The position numbers and the translations under genes are program-made. DNA of 64,000 bases from positions 14,078,534-14,142,533 of the forward strand of contig CM060203.1 in assembly GCA_030562195.1 (NCBI GenBank). The letters run 5' to 3'. Positions 25,601 through 36,600 of the stretch are shown here, one piece after another. A model generated the notes under the pieces. It searched no databases, was not told the DNA's origin, and worked only from the letters and a program-made list of their open reading frames with translations. Numbering within the stretch: the first letter of the stretch is position 1; each line of letters begins with the position of its first letter. Source of the DNA: Nipponacmea schrenckii (lineage: Eukaryota; Mollusca; Gastropoda; Lottiidae).

Positions 25601-28353
25601 CAGTATCAGTGTAGCTGTCATGTATTTTAATCAATCCAATTTCTACACCTAAACTGGTAAAATCATCCGAACCTTCCCAATTTATTTTACGATACAAAGT
25701 ATCGGTGTTCTTTATGACATCAACCTGGAGGTAAAACAATGGAGTGAAAAAAAGATTAATGTTTTTACTAGTATGGCCTTAACTTGACTAATGAAGTCCT
25801 GCTTCTGATGGAGTTAATGGAGATAAACTAAACCATATTGTGTGCAATGAGGGAATTTTATGGCAAGATCTTCAGCAATTTGTAGCTCACTGCCATAGAT
25901 ATATCTAAAACTTACAATATATTTTGCTGTTTTATAAATATCACCTCGGCCAATAGTTCTAAAGAATTTATAGTCGGCCACTGCATATATATCACAGGTA
26001 TTTTTAGTAGGTGTTGCTCGTTTTTTACGACTTATGATTTTCTCTGTTGATTGGTTCTTGTCTTTTTGGATTTCTGCATCATCTTCTACATGGGCTGATT
26101 TACAGTATTTATTCCTGAAAATAAATGAAATTTAATGTCACCTACAATTCTCCCCCAGATTGGACAAACGAGTAATGCCATGTTGTGTACAAGAGGGCTG
26201 TTAATGTAAAAAATTCATAACGTGAGACTTTGAAACGTAAATAATAATCTTCTACTTATTTTCATCCAGAATACATGAAAAAGCACAAAACATAGTAGAT
26301 TGGCTTAAAAAATGTTCAAAGTTGAAGCTTCAATCAGACATGACTCGCAAATATAGTTCAAACAACAATGATCAACAATCAACAACATTTATACTTTTCA
26401 CTTTTCCAAATCGTTGAATGTGGTTTTCCAAAAGTCTGTCATTCATGGAGTTTAATACAAACTTCTAAAGTCTCAAACACAATAACTTGTAAAACATTTC
26501 TCATTTACCCATTTTTCTGTCCATCAGGCCATTTGATATCTTGACCTCTGTACATTAACATTTGATCTGATCCTGCAGATTGCATGTTACCATGGAGATG
26601 ACGCCAGGCAGCCTGAAATTTTAGAAGGTAAATATTTTACTTTACTCACTGCAACGAAAGCTTATATCAAAAAGCATCTATAATTGTTTTTAGGTAGGCA
26701 ATGCAATAGAATGCAATAGTAGAAACTGACCTCAATAACATACAACTGGCCATCAACTTCAATAGTACCCACAAAATTATCATCATCAAAATAACCGTGT
26801 ACTTCTGAATTCTCTTCACCTAAAATGAAAATCACAATGGAGTGTATCTCATAGCTTGTCTGGCCCTTTTGCTATACATTTAGGAGGCTTATAGCTTTCA
26901 TAACCACAGAAAGGCTGCAAAAAATGTTTTCTAGCAGACTATAATTTCATTTACACAAGAAACATCTAATCAATTAAAATTCCACCATAAAAAAAAACAA
27001 TCCAGTTTTCTAGCACCTTTTTATGCAAAGAGCATCAAATTGTCCGGTTGGGACAGTAAACCAAGGCCCCATGTGCTGTATGTGCATGTTCAAGATAACT
27101 TGCAGTTGGTTATCGCAGTAAGAGTAGGCTTATGCTCCTATCCGAGTAAAAAATGTCCCTACTTGCACACTGTATGGCATTGCCAGTATTTATTCGCCCA
27201 TATTTATACATAAATAATTAGAAAAACAAAAGAAGATGGCTGCCCTAGTTTGACTTACCTTCAACAGTACCAGAATAAAAGTCTCCTTCTTTAAAAGGAA
27301 CAATATTTTCACTGCCATCAGCATGGACTACTACTAGTTTAAATTGTGGAGCAAATATCTCAGTTCTTGGTTTTAATATCAGTACAAACGTCCTGAAAAC
27401 ACCAAAATTAATATTTACAGACATCTGTCCCAGTTTCATCTATGAAGGCGAGTTCTGGGTTGGGCTGATGGCACTTGAGCACAGTTAGACTAAGTGCATC
27501 ACTCTGAAGGGCAATTACATCGAAAATGAAGAAGACGTGGATCTCAATTGGACAGAAGTTAGGCGGGTTACATACTGACTCGCCCTTGAAGTTATCACTA
27601 CCAATATCCTAGTCATTAACACTTCAAATTTAATTTATAAATCCATCAAATATCATATAAAATGTATGACCAAAAAAAAAAAATTCTATGATATGTCAAA
27701 CTTGATTGTATAATGGTATCCAATATACAACATTATCATAAGAGTCTAATATAACTATTTTTGCAGAACAAATACAAGTGAAAGTTATATGGCCCACCTG
27801 TTAAATGCATGGAGTGTATACTCTTTGATATATTCCTCTCCATGTCCGTTCGTATTAAAATCCTGACTGTAAATACTACGTCTAAAACGATGTGTGGTTT
27901 GACTGGGGTCTATTACTTCATAGTAAGAGACTTTGTCAAATATATCACCTAAAAGATTTTAAATTTAATCTATGTAGCAATACGTGCTTCCATAACAAAA
28001 CACTTGTCAATGCCAATATCCACCTTCCAAATAGACTAATGCAGTAATGGCATAGAATTAGAGAAAAGTGTAAACTGAACAAGCTTCTTTCTGCCTTTGG
28101 AACACCTGATGCCCTGTGATGCCATATTTAATATTGGGTTTGTCATTTAGAAAAATAAATGACAGGTGTAGGCATTTCTTAACTTCAAGATAAGATATGA
28201 CAGAATTGTAATTCTGAGGAAAGAAGTTGGCCTTTTACAGACACCAAAATATTTTCCTTTTTTATCATCAAATGCAAACATTCTCAAATACTAACCAAAA
28301 ACCAGAGACAAGGCACTGACAGAAAATAAAAGTTTGTATGTGAATCCAGACAT
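19661..28353 (-). CDS. ADAM17: ADAM17/TACE metalloprotease-disintegrin, 17 exons, 731 aa
   Basis: Membrane-anchored zinc protease of the ADAM17 family, which sheds ectodomains of cytokines and growth-factor precursors at the cell surface. Exons in transcript order: 28296-28353, 27798-27948, 27259-27392, 26731-26819, 26509-26612, 25916-26114, 25545-25724, 25026-25164, 24372-24680, 23980-24115, 23507-23674, 22994-23067, 22268-22386, 21982-22060, 20294-20382, 20025-20078, 19661-19774. All junctions are GT-AG and keep one open frame of 2196 nt. The start is placed at 28353 because it opens a signal peptide (MSGFTYKLLFSVSALSLVFG). Visible in order: prodomain with cysteine-switch Cys183 (NKYCKS), furin site RKKR at 208-211, zinc site HEIGHNWGSEH at 388-398, Met-turn M418, disintegrin and membrane-proximal domains (~455-620), a juxtamembrane helix (~621-646) like the CANDIS segment, a transmembrane helix (~653-676) and a 55-residue tail. 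ADAM17 rather than ADAM10 is indicated by the EHDPD extension of the zinc site and by the DNIVG..LVFSLI..IP membrane segment. Confidence 0.96.
20362..21726. repeat. 73-bp tandem array containing copies of the ADAM17 exon 15 splice acceptor
   Basis: About 18-19 tandem copies of a 73-bp unit with few substitutions and small indels; successive copies start at 20364, 20437, 20510 and so on. Read on the minus strand, each unit contains CTGTATTTATTTCAG followed by TGATATTTTTTAAAGATAA, which is the real 3' splice site and the first ~20 nt of ADAM17 exon 15. The copy nearest the exon diverges into transmembrane coding sequence at 20361. The array fills about 85% of the 1599-nt intron 14. It most likely arose by tandem duplication across the intron-exon border. 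Confidence 0.97.
21771..21874. mobile_element. Possible 104-bp hAT-type MITE in ADAM17 intron 14
   Basis: Starts TAGGGCTG and ends CAGCCCTA, and the ends share a further TGGAAAT block. TAGGGCTG-type ends are common in nonautonomous hAT elements. The 8-bp flanks (TATACCCC / TATTCCAG) match only partly, so insertion is not proven. Confidence 0.4.
24190..24295. repeat. TCTTAGAATGA palindromic repeat in ADAM17 intron 9
   Basis: AAAACTGCATCTTAGAATGA, then CATATATTCATCAGTAAATATACCTGATG, the conserved left half of the dispersed family also seen at 49455, 57545 and 60150. The right half is missing. Confidence 0.6.
24372..26114 (-). other. ADAM17: ADAM17 exons 6-9: cysteine switch, furin site and catalytic domain
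   Basis: Exon 6 (25916-26114) holds Cys183, the basic RKKR cleavage site and the start of the mature enzyme (ATPTKNTC). Exons 7 and 8 (25545-25724, 25026-25164) carry the first half of the catalytic domain, with CLGHLFTHESF and VLGLAYIASS matching the ADAM17 pattern CLAHLFTYQDF and TLGLAYVGSP. Exon 9 (24372-24680) has the zinc site HEIGHNWGSEH, with all three His and the catalytic Glu present, and the Met-turn YLMYP. Nothing catalytic is missing, so an active protease is expected. The start of exon 9 (RVSAGFETAFNTAF) replaces the more charged stretch of vertebrate ADAM17. Confidence 0.93.
25725..25915. repeat. Dispersed-repeat fragment filling ADAM17 intron 6
   Basis: Intron 6 (191 nt) contains GTGCAATGAGGGAATTTTATGGCAAG and ATGGAGT words of the GAGTTTTACGTCC family. 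The repeat covers much of the intron in antisense orientation to the gene. Confidence 0.45.
27035..27170 (+). repeat. SINE-like tail in ADAM17 intron 3
   Basis: Contains GGTTGGGACAGTAAACCAAG, CCCATGTGCTGTATGTGCATGTTCAAGATAAC and a CAGTTGG block, matching the tail of the SINE-like copies at 52917 and 56409 (TGTGCATGTTAAAGATCCC, ACGGTTGGAAATTGC). It is a 5'-truncated copy. Confidence 0.5.
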
Positions 28354-28583
28354 TCTATGTTGCAAGGATTCCAAAGAAAAACCGCCACAAAACGTTTAGT
28401 TTTCCATAGGTGTTTATCGTCTTGCTGGTTGCTGTGAACGCACTGAGATATGTAAACAAAACTATCAACCAATGACAATGCTTGAATATATCCGCCATCT
28501 TGGATAAAGCTTCTATAGTCATGTTCTTCCAGTAACATTAGATAAAAAAAAAACCAGTCTAACTTTCTGAAATCCCGATGCAA

Positions 28584-31500
28584 TATATTATAATTAAGTT
28601 GGCCTCTCTCATAAAAGCAGCTGCATTTTTACCCTGTTGTCAGCAGAAAACATTGTCATAATAGATATCTGAGGCTGGAATGTTGGACAGGTTTAAATCT
28701 TGTCATTTAAGAAAAATAGTTGTACATTTTTTGCTAAAATTCACTTGCATCAATACTGCTGAATGAGTTCCCATATGTCTTTGCTGAATTTTATGGGAAT
28801 AAGATCAGATATTCATTCTGAAAATTGATACAGATAAGTGAAATCAAGCTTTCTAGAATGACAAAATAAAAACAAACACCAGGTTTTGAAACAATATAAA
28901 CTTTAATTGCAAGAAATAAGGCACAAGGTAAAATAAAATTTATAATAGTAAAATCTCTAGGAACTTTATTGCATAATACACGCAATAATAATAATAATAT
29001 TAAATTTTGGAGAGTATGCAAAAACAAAGACAGGGATATTTATGCATATCATGGACCTCCCATCCATAAACACAAAATCTTAGCTTTGTTTGTCTTCTAG
29101 AAAAACCCAGCTGTAAATGGGTACCACTAATCTAAGATCATTACCAGATGTTTTGATCAAGGCACAAAAAGCAATTGAATCCTGAAGATCTTAGGTTGTT
29201 CTCCTTGAGTGAAGAGCTTTGCCTAAGAACCAGCTGGTAGAAAATGTGGCCATTTCTCACTTGTTAATTTCTAAAAATGATTTTAAGTTCTTTAAATTTT
29301 AGTCCAAAAATGATTAAGCTCTCAATATCACTGCTCTTTTATTTCTCAAATTTAAATAATAAAAAAAAATGCCATTTCTGATCATTCTATCTGGAATATG
29401 ACCCCAGATATATTTGAAAAACAAGTAAAAATCTGTCTTCAGAAAGTGCAATACTCTCTTACTTTCAAGCTTGTCAACAATAGTAAACTCTTATAGAAGC
29501 TTATAGCACTGAAAAATCACAAAGTATATAAAACATTATAATCAAACAAAATAGAAAAATTAAAAATATAATTATATGAACAAGAAAAAATTATAATTCT
29601 TAATTCTTGTATAAGAACAAAAAAAAATAATAACTGTATAATGGTCCCATTTTGTAGACAAAAGATAAAATAAAACAACAAAAATATGCATTAATTATAA
29701 TAAAATTATGACTTGTATACTCTGGGTTCTTTCCATTGGTCGATACACATTTAATCAGCATATTCATTGAATTTTAACCTTCATCGTGAACTATTAATAC
29801 ATTCATTGCATTGAATACAAACTTTCAAAACCTGATTTAAATATTTATTGGCTTGTTTTCAACCAATCAAATTGTACTATTTTCAGCACTTACCATTGGT
29901 CAGTTTTAAAACAAGCCATAATTTCAACCAATAGATTCTCATTTCTTATTAGAGGATTATCAAATTTATGAATTAGTAAAGACAATTAGTGTCATTTAAA
30001 CTACAAACTATTTCAGTTTCTCCTGGTTTAACTTGAAAATATAAATATAAATTCAAAAATTTTTGAGCACCTTTGAATAATTTGGGCTGCTAGTTATTAA
30101 TTCAAAATCTAAGCTTTTTTAGTAGGTAGCCTTTATATAAATTCTAAAAAAATACTAAACTTGTAGATTTTGCAATATTTTGCTAACAATAAAATTTTAG
30201 AATTATAAGCAGATAAATTAAAATGTAGGCTTGAGATTAGGGGGAAAGTTGGTGGGTTTTGACATTCTCATATATTTCATCAAAATAGTTCCCATTTTGG
30301 CACAAAGGGTTTACTATTCTGCTAATTTTTAAATTTTTCTAAGTTCAAGATAATTTTTTGAGATTTTCCCAATTTTTTTAAAATGAAAGCTTTTTTACTA
30401 TGGCCCTGTACAATGGACGGTTAATATACTATATACTTGGGTCATACATGTATAGATCTCTTTGAGATTTTAAAAAATGAAAAAATGGTGTGCATCATAT
30501 TCGCAACAATCAAACAAATAATTTTACATTATACAGGAGAGCAGCATTTAGTGAACAGCCCTTATAAATTTTATTCATTAACCAAATTTGACTTAATATA
30601 AAAATCTGGGTAAATTTGGTCATAAAACTGATTTACGGAACTAATAACTAAATCAGATGTGATGTTTCCAAGAAACATCAGGATGAGTATTTTTTATAAT
30701 ACATATATTTTGTAAAATTCAATTCCATTTAAGAAGCTAATCTAACCAAAATATACTAAGGCAGTGGACAAATGAATAATACTAGATCTAAATTTTCTCA
30801 TGAAACGCTGTTATACTAAGCATTTAATATGGTGACAGACAAAAAAAAGAGAATGGAAAAATAAATTTGAGATCCATGAATAAGCTACTTGCTTTGTAAA
30901 ATATTTTCAGAAGTACATAAAAATGAAATTTATTTAATTTTTTTCTAATTTTGTTTGGATTTCTATTAAAGTTAAATTCTTTGGAATGATATTTGACAAA
31001 ATTGTAAAACCGATACCTAACTAGGATAGAATCACAATGTTTATAATCACAAATATTAACTTGGTGACACTTTTTTCGGGGTTCAAAATAGTTTTTCACT
31101 TTTTGTTAATCTGGGATGCTTATTGCTTCTATATACATCATTTCAATTTCCTGTTGGATATCTTTGATACCGAAGAAGCCAATTTTTTTTGCAAGTGTAG
31201 CAGTAATAGAACTAGATCAGATATTGCACATGAAATCAGAATGGTGAATAAAGAAGCAAAGCATTAACTTTTTCTATTCCCTAATACTTGATAACAATAT
31301 CAGCCCTATCAGAGAAGAAAAATAATACAATAAAAGAGTATAGCTATGTATCATATTAATATGCAAAATAGATAGTTGTTTAATTTTTTTTCTGTGGTTG
31401 AATTCACTCATTCAAATCTATTTAATTGAAATACAATATGAATTTTGGCTACAGAAAATTAACTAAGTTCTATGACTAGAAAAATAGCTTGCCACAGCTT

Positions 31501-33676
31501 CCAAAGCAAAACAACATGTGCCTACTATTTATGTAAAAAATAAATATAAAATATACAATTAGGATAAATGCTTTTGCCAAACTTAACTAATTCACCAAAA
31601 CTTGTTTTAAGATGCTGTACTTCAAGATAAATAATAATAATTTTTTGATATCACACATCAGGCCCAACTTAAATTTAAAGAAACAGACATCTGACTGAAA
31701 ATTAGAATGGTGCAAATCGAAGTAATTAAGTGTCCCCAATACAAAGAAAAATTCAAAAAAAAAACCCAATCTTAACAAGCTCTTTAAAGAAGATTTGACA
31801 ATTTACACGTTCTTAGATAAAAACGATTTTTATTTTCATCTTATAACAACACATGTAACTTGTATTGAAGCGTTATGTACCAATATCCCATAATTATTTT
31901 GTTGTGTTTTATATCTTTTAAAACAATTTGGCAAAACCATTTCCCTTAAAAAATGTAAATTTTGATTTTAATTATAGAGACAGATAAACAAATTATAAAA
32001 TAACATAAAAAAAAGATAAGGAAATTTAATTTGGAAGCACTGTAATATATGAATAATAATACTATTTTGACATAAATATATATCCCAGCCACCTTTCTAA
32101 AAATTATACAGTAGTATTTGTCGAAAAATTGTGGAATTTAGCATTGAAAGAGAATACATTTAAGGCAAAATATGATTACAGATTTGTTTGTAAGAAAAGG
32201 GGCTGGAAATCAAAATAAAATAAATACTAAGTATATGCAGTTAAATATGAAGATTTAAAAAAAAAAAGACTGAATATTTTTTGAATAAGATCTTCATTAA
32301 AAGTTATGTTTTGAATTGTTTCAATATAAAAAAATGTAAGGACACATAAAAAAGAATATCACAATTTATAGGTTTTAAATGCTGATAAAGAGTTGTATTA
32401 CTTAGATCACTATATTCTCAAAAATATACATTGCATAGGCCATTTATTTGTACTCTAGTCTCCAATTATCTCAAATTCTTATGAAAGACTCAAGGTTTTT
32501 ATCTCAGTAAATTTTGACCATTACATTCTTTGAGAAATGAAGACTGTTTTCAAAATGTCTTGAGATCTGTGATGATTTTAAATATATAAAATGATTAATA
32601 TGGCGTCAGTACCCTGTTGACCTTTTCTAAAGGTTAAATACATCATTTTGCGCTCTGATTGAATTTCAGGCTAGCTATTGTCTTTTATTTTGATGAATTG
32701 ATAAACCTTGATTGGGAATACAGAAATCTGATTGGTTCATTACAGTGAATTTATAATTTGATTTTATTATTGACAAATCACAAAGAAAAAAATCAAGAAT
32801 TTGTTTTCCTTCGAATCAAATTTGTAGACAAAAAATGAGTAATTGAACATTATAAACTGGACAGAAAGACAAACCACTTTACCAGATCAAAATCATTAAG
32901 AAAGTGAACTGGTGCACTGTCTAAAAAATGTAAATAACATGATTTTGAACCTTTGAAATTTTTTCCCAACTTTAATTAACTTTCAACTTCAGTCAAAGCT
33001 CAAAATGTGAATCAAACCTTCAAAATTGACAATGAAGCTAGTATATTCTTTTAACATAGTTATAGGGGCAACTGAAAACAAACACAGTCAATTTCATATA
33101 GAGGAGACTTTTGAAGTAAGAAAACAAAATAATGCTCTGTTTTGTATCATTCCAATTTTTCAATTATTAGTTATAATAAACTCTAAATAAAATAGACTGT
33201 TCCAAAACGGTGTATAAATATGTTTGCAGACTATAAAACTCTATATGATATATATGATATGTATTTTAATTTTATAATGAAGGATTTTCTCCCATTGAGA
33301 CATGTCACAACCATAGAATTTGAATAAAAGGCTTTTCATTGGATAAAAACACAGCACTCAAAATATGTGTCCTTGATAACTATAACCATATCTTACAATA
33401 TGTGTTTTGAGCCTTGACTATTGAACAAGGTCCTTGTGCAGATATAATATATAAAACTCCTACTTAAAAGTGGGTGGCAAATCCTCAGCCAAACCATTTA
33501 AGTGGCTACAAACAGACTAGCAGACCAGCAAGGATTTTTTTCTTTTTTGCTTAATTGAAGACAATTAGTAATTAGCCTACCTGAGAATTGTTGAGACTCC
33601 TCTACTGTTTCAACAACAATCCTCTGAGCCTTAAGACAAGATGACTCAAATCTATCTTGAATTCACCAAAAAACAA
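28584..33676. other. Spacer between ADAM17 and CCDC14
   Basis: About 5 kb of very AT-rich DNA with many homopolymer runs. The left part should include the ADAM17 promoter/5' UTR and the right part the CCDC14 3' UTR, but I cannot place their ends. A minus-strand ATG at 28583 opens a frame overlapping the ADAM17 start out of frame; if transcribed it would be an overlapping upstream ORF. No other gene seen. Confidence 0.6.
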
Positions 33677-36600
33677 TCACGAAAAAATTTTCTTGGTTCG
33701 TTGTAAAGCTTCATGTACTTTGGCTATATTGGCATCTAAGTTTGCAATACCTTCGCGGAAGGCAGAGTCATCCACAGCTGTCGACGTAGAAGACTCTGAT
33801 ACTGATGACATCACAGACTGAACATCATCCTGTATTGAACTTAATGAAATGTTGAATTCTCTCCCCTGAATCTCTTCTTCATTGGAGGTAGGAATGGGTG
33901 AAAGACGGTCTGATTTCTCAATAGCATTTGAAGAGTATTTCTTAAAATAGTCAGTAACACTGTAACGTGTTTGGTCATTTGAGATCACATGATCAGTAAT
34001 ATTTGCATTCTGATCTGTTTTTTGCAGGTCTTTCTGGTTGTCAACAGTCTTTTTTGTCATGGGATGTGTATTATGTCGTGTGGTTTTCAAAATACGATTG
34101 TGTTCTGCTAGTGCATTCTGGGTCAATGGAGAATTGCTGTGTCTTGACACAGTGCTTAATTCTACATGATGATTGGTTGAAGGTTTTAGTATTGAGACTG
34201 AACCTGGGTCAGATCGAATACTCTTATCTGAGCTGAAACAAAAATTTTTTAAATTGACAAAAGCAGGAAAAACTTTACAATAGTCAAGGAATTTTTAACA
34301 GGCATAGCTTGTAGGACACGATTTTTGTTTTTCGATACCATCCAAAGATTTAAGCTGTCAGCTTCAGCATCATTAGTAGGTTTGAAAAATTCAATGCAAA
34401 GCTATATAAAAGAACAGAACAACAAACTTTCATGGGAGCTGTGGTGGCTCAGTTACAGGTAAGTCCCATCCTTACAAAGGTCGAGATAAACTTTTGGATT
34501 TTTCAGCCAGACAATCACCCAAGGCCCTGAATAATCTATTTCAGTCCACAGACATGTTTATCTGATAAACACCATCACCATCACCCCTCCCCACTTTAAA
34601 ACACTTTAAATCAAACCTGGCATGGTCATTTTCCTGTTGTACTAGCTGTAGTAGTCTTTGAAGACTGATGCTGGCACGAGGGTTGTCAGTGTCAGGAGCA
34701 GGGACTGAAGGCAAACCCCCACCAGATCGGTTTTCAATACACCCCAATACTTCATTTACTCCATCCTTTAATGTCCTGGAAAAATAGAAGATAGCTTGCC
34801 AGGCAAGGTAATATACGCCCACTGGCAGCATTTATTTCAAATAAAAACTTTTCAGTAAGGTTACAATAAGTGGAATGAATTATTCAACCTACCAACCTTT
34901 TTTTTTCTAGGGTCTCTAGTTTCATTAAAAACTGTCAAGAATTGTACCTAATAACAACTCATTAAATATTTTTCGGTATTTTTATGATTTGCAATAGGGT
35001 TCACCCTTAATAATATTTTGATATTTTTAATTCTTAATAAGATTCATCCTTGGTTGATATTAAACAATTTCAGCGAGTTTGTCAAAAAGGAATGTTTAGA
35101 GTGTTCACAAGCCAAAAGTTGAAAGCGTTTTTGAAAACAGGCGCAATAACTGACACTAAATATTTTTCGATTTATCTGATTTTCAATGGGGTTTATCCTT
35201 GTGAGAAAACAAATACTAAAGCCAAGTTTCATCAAAATCCATTCAAAATTGTTCTTTCTAGAGTGTTTACGAGTTAAATTGAACGCGTTTTCAAAAACAA
35301 GGTCAATAACTTGTACTAAATATTTTTCGATTTTCAATAGGGTTCATCCTTGGGAGACAACAAATACTCCAGCCAAGTTACATCAAAATCCATTAAAAAT
35401 TGTTCTTTCTAGAGTGTTTACAAGCTAAAATTGAACGCGTTTTCAAGAACAAGGGCTATAACTGACACTAAATATATTTCTATTTATTTGATTTATAATA
35501 GGGTTCATCCATGGGTAAAAACAAATACTCAAGCCAAAGTTAATCAAAATCCATTAAGAATAGTTCTTTCTAGAGTGTTTACAAGCTAAAATTGAATGCG
35601 TTTTCAAGAACAAGGGCAGTAACTCAAACTAAAATTTTTTTCGATTTTGCTGATTTTCAATAGGGTTCATCCTTGAGTTATAACACACTCTCACACCAAG
35701 TTTCATCGAAATCCATCAAGAATTGTGCCATGTAGAGTGTTTACGAGACAAAAATCGAACGCGTTTAAAAGAACAAGGGCAATAATTCATATTAGATATA
35801 TTTTGATATTTTAATTTTCAATTAGGCTCATCCCTTGCAATATCCAACAATTTCAGTGAGTTTTGTCAACATTGGTCATGAATTGTACCTTCTAGAGTGT
35901 TTATTAGCCAAAAAGTTAAACCCGTTTTCAAACACAAGGGCAATAACTGACACTAAATATATTTCGATTTATTTGATTTTCAATAAGGTTCATCCTTGGG
36001 TAAAAACAAATACTCAAGCCAAGTTTTATCAAAATCCATTAAGAATTGTTCTTTCTAGAGTGCTTAAAAGCTAAAATTGAACGCGTTTTCAAACACAAGG
36101 GCAATAACTAGGGCTGGGAATCGATTATGATTTTAATATCGATTATCGGCAAATAATCGGTGACGTGCACCGACCGATAATCGATTAATAATCGGTAGAA
36201 TTTTCATGTCTATTTTAAGTAAGGGAGATAACCACATTCGAGTATCGTAAACACAGTACATTTGAAAATGAAAGTAGCATATCCTCCCAGCAGATGGAGC
36301 TCTACACTGTTGTAATTTATAGGCCTATAGTTGTTATTGTGTCGTATTAAAAGTCGATAGCGGTATTATTTGGTAGGTTTTGTGATAGTATTGTTCATTC
36401 CATCTTGTAAACAGTTGTTTGAAAAAATTGATTGGATATAATTTATTGAATCATGATAATCGATTATGGAATTTTAGATCGATAATCGTAATCGGCAGGT
36501 AAGTAATCGACGATTTATCGGAATTTCGATAAATTTTGCCAGCCCTAGCAATAACTGATACTAAATATTTTTCGATTTAACTGAATTTCAATAGGGTTCA

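Noticed and set aside
28284..28583. 99-codon minus-strand frame at the ADAM17 5' end as the coding start
   Set aside because: It is out of frame with exon 2; the other frame gives a proper signal peptide and a correct phase-1 junction.
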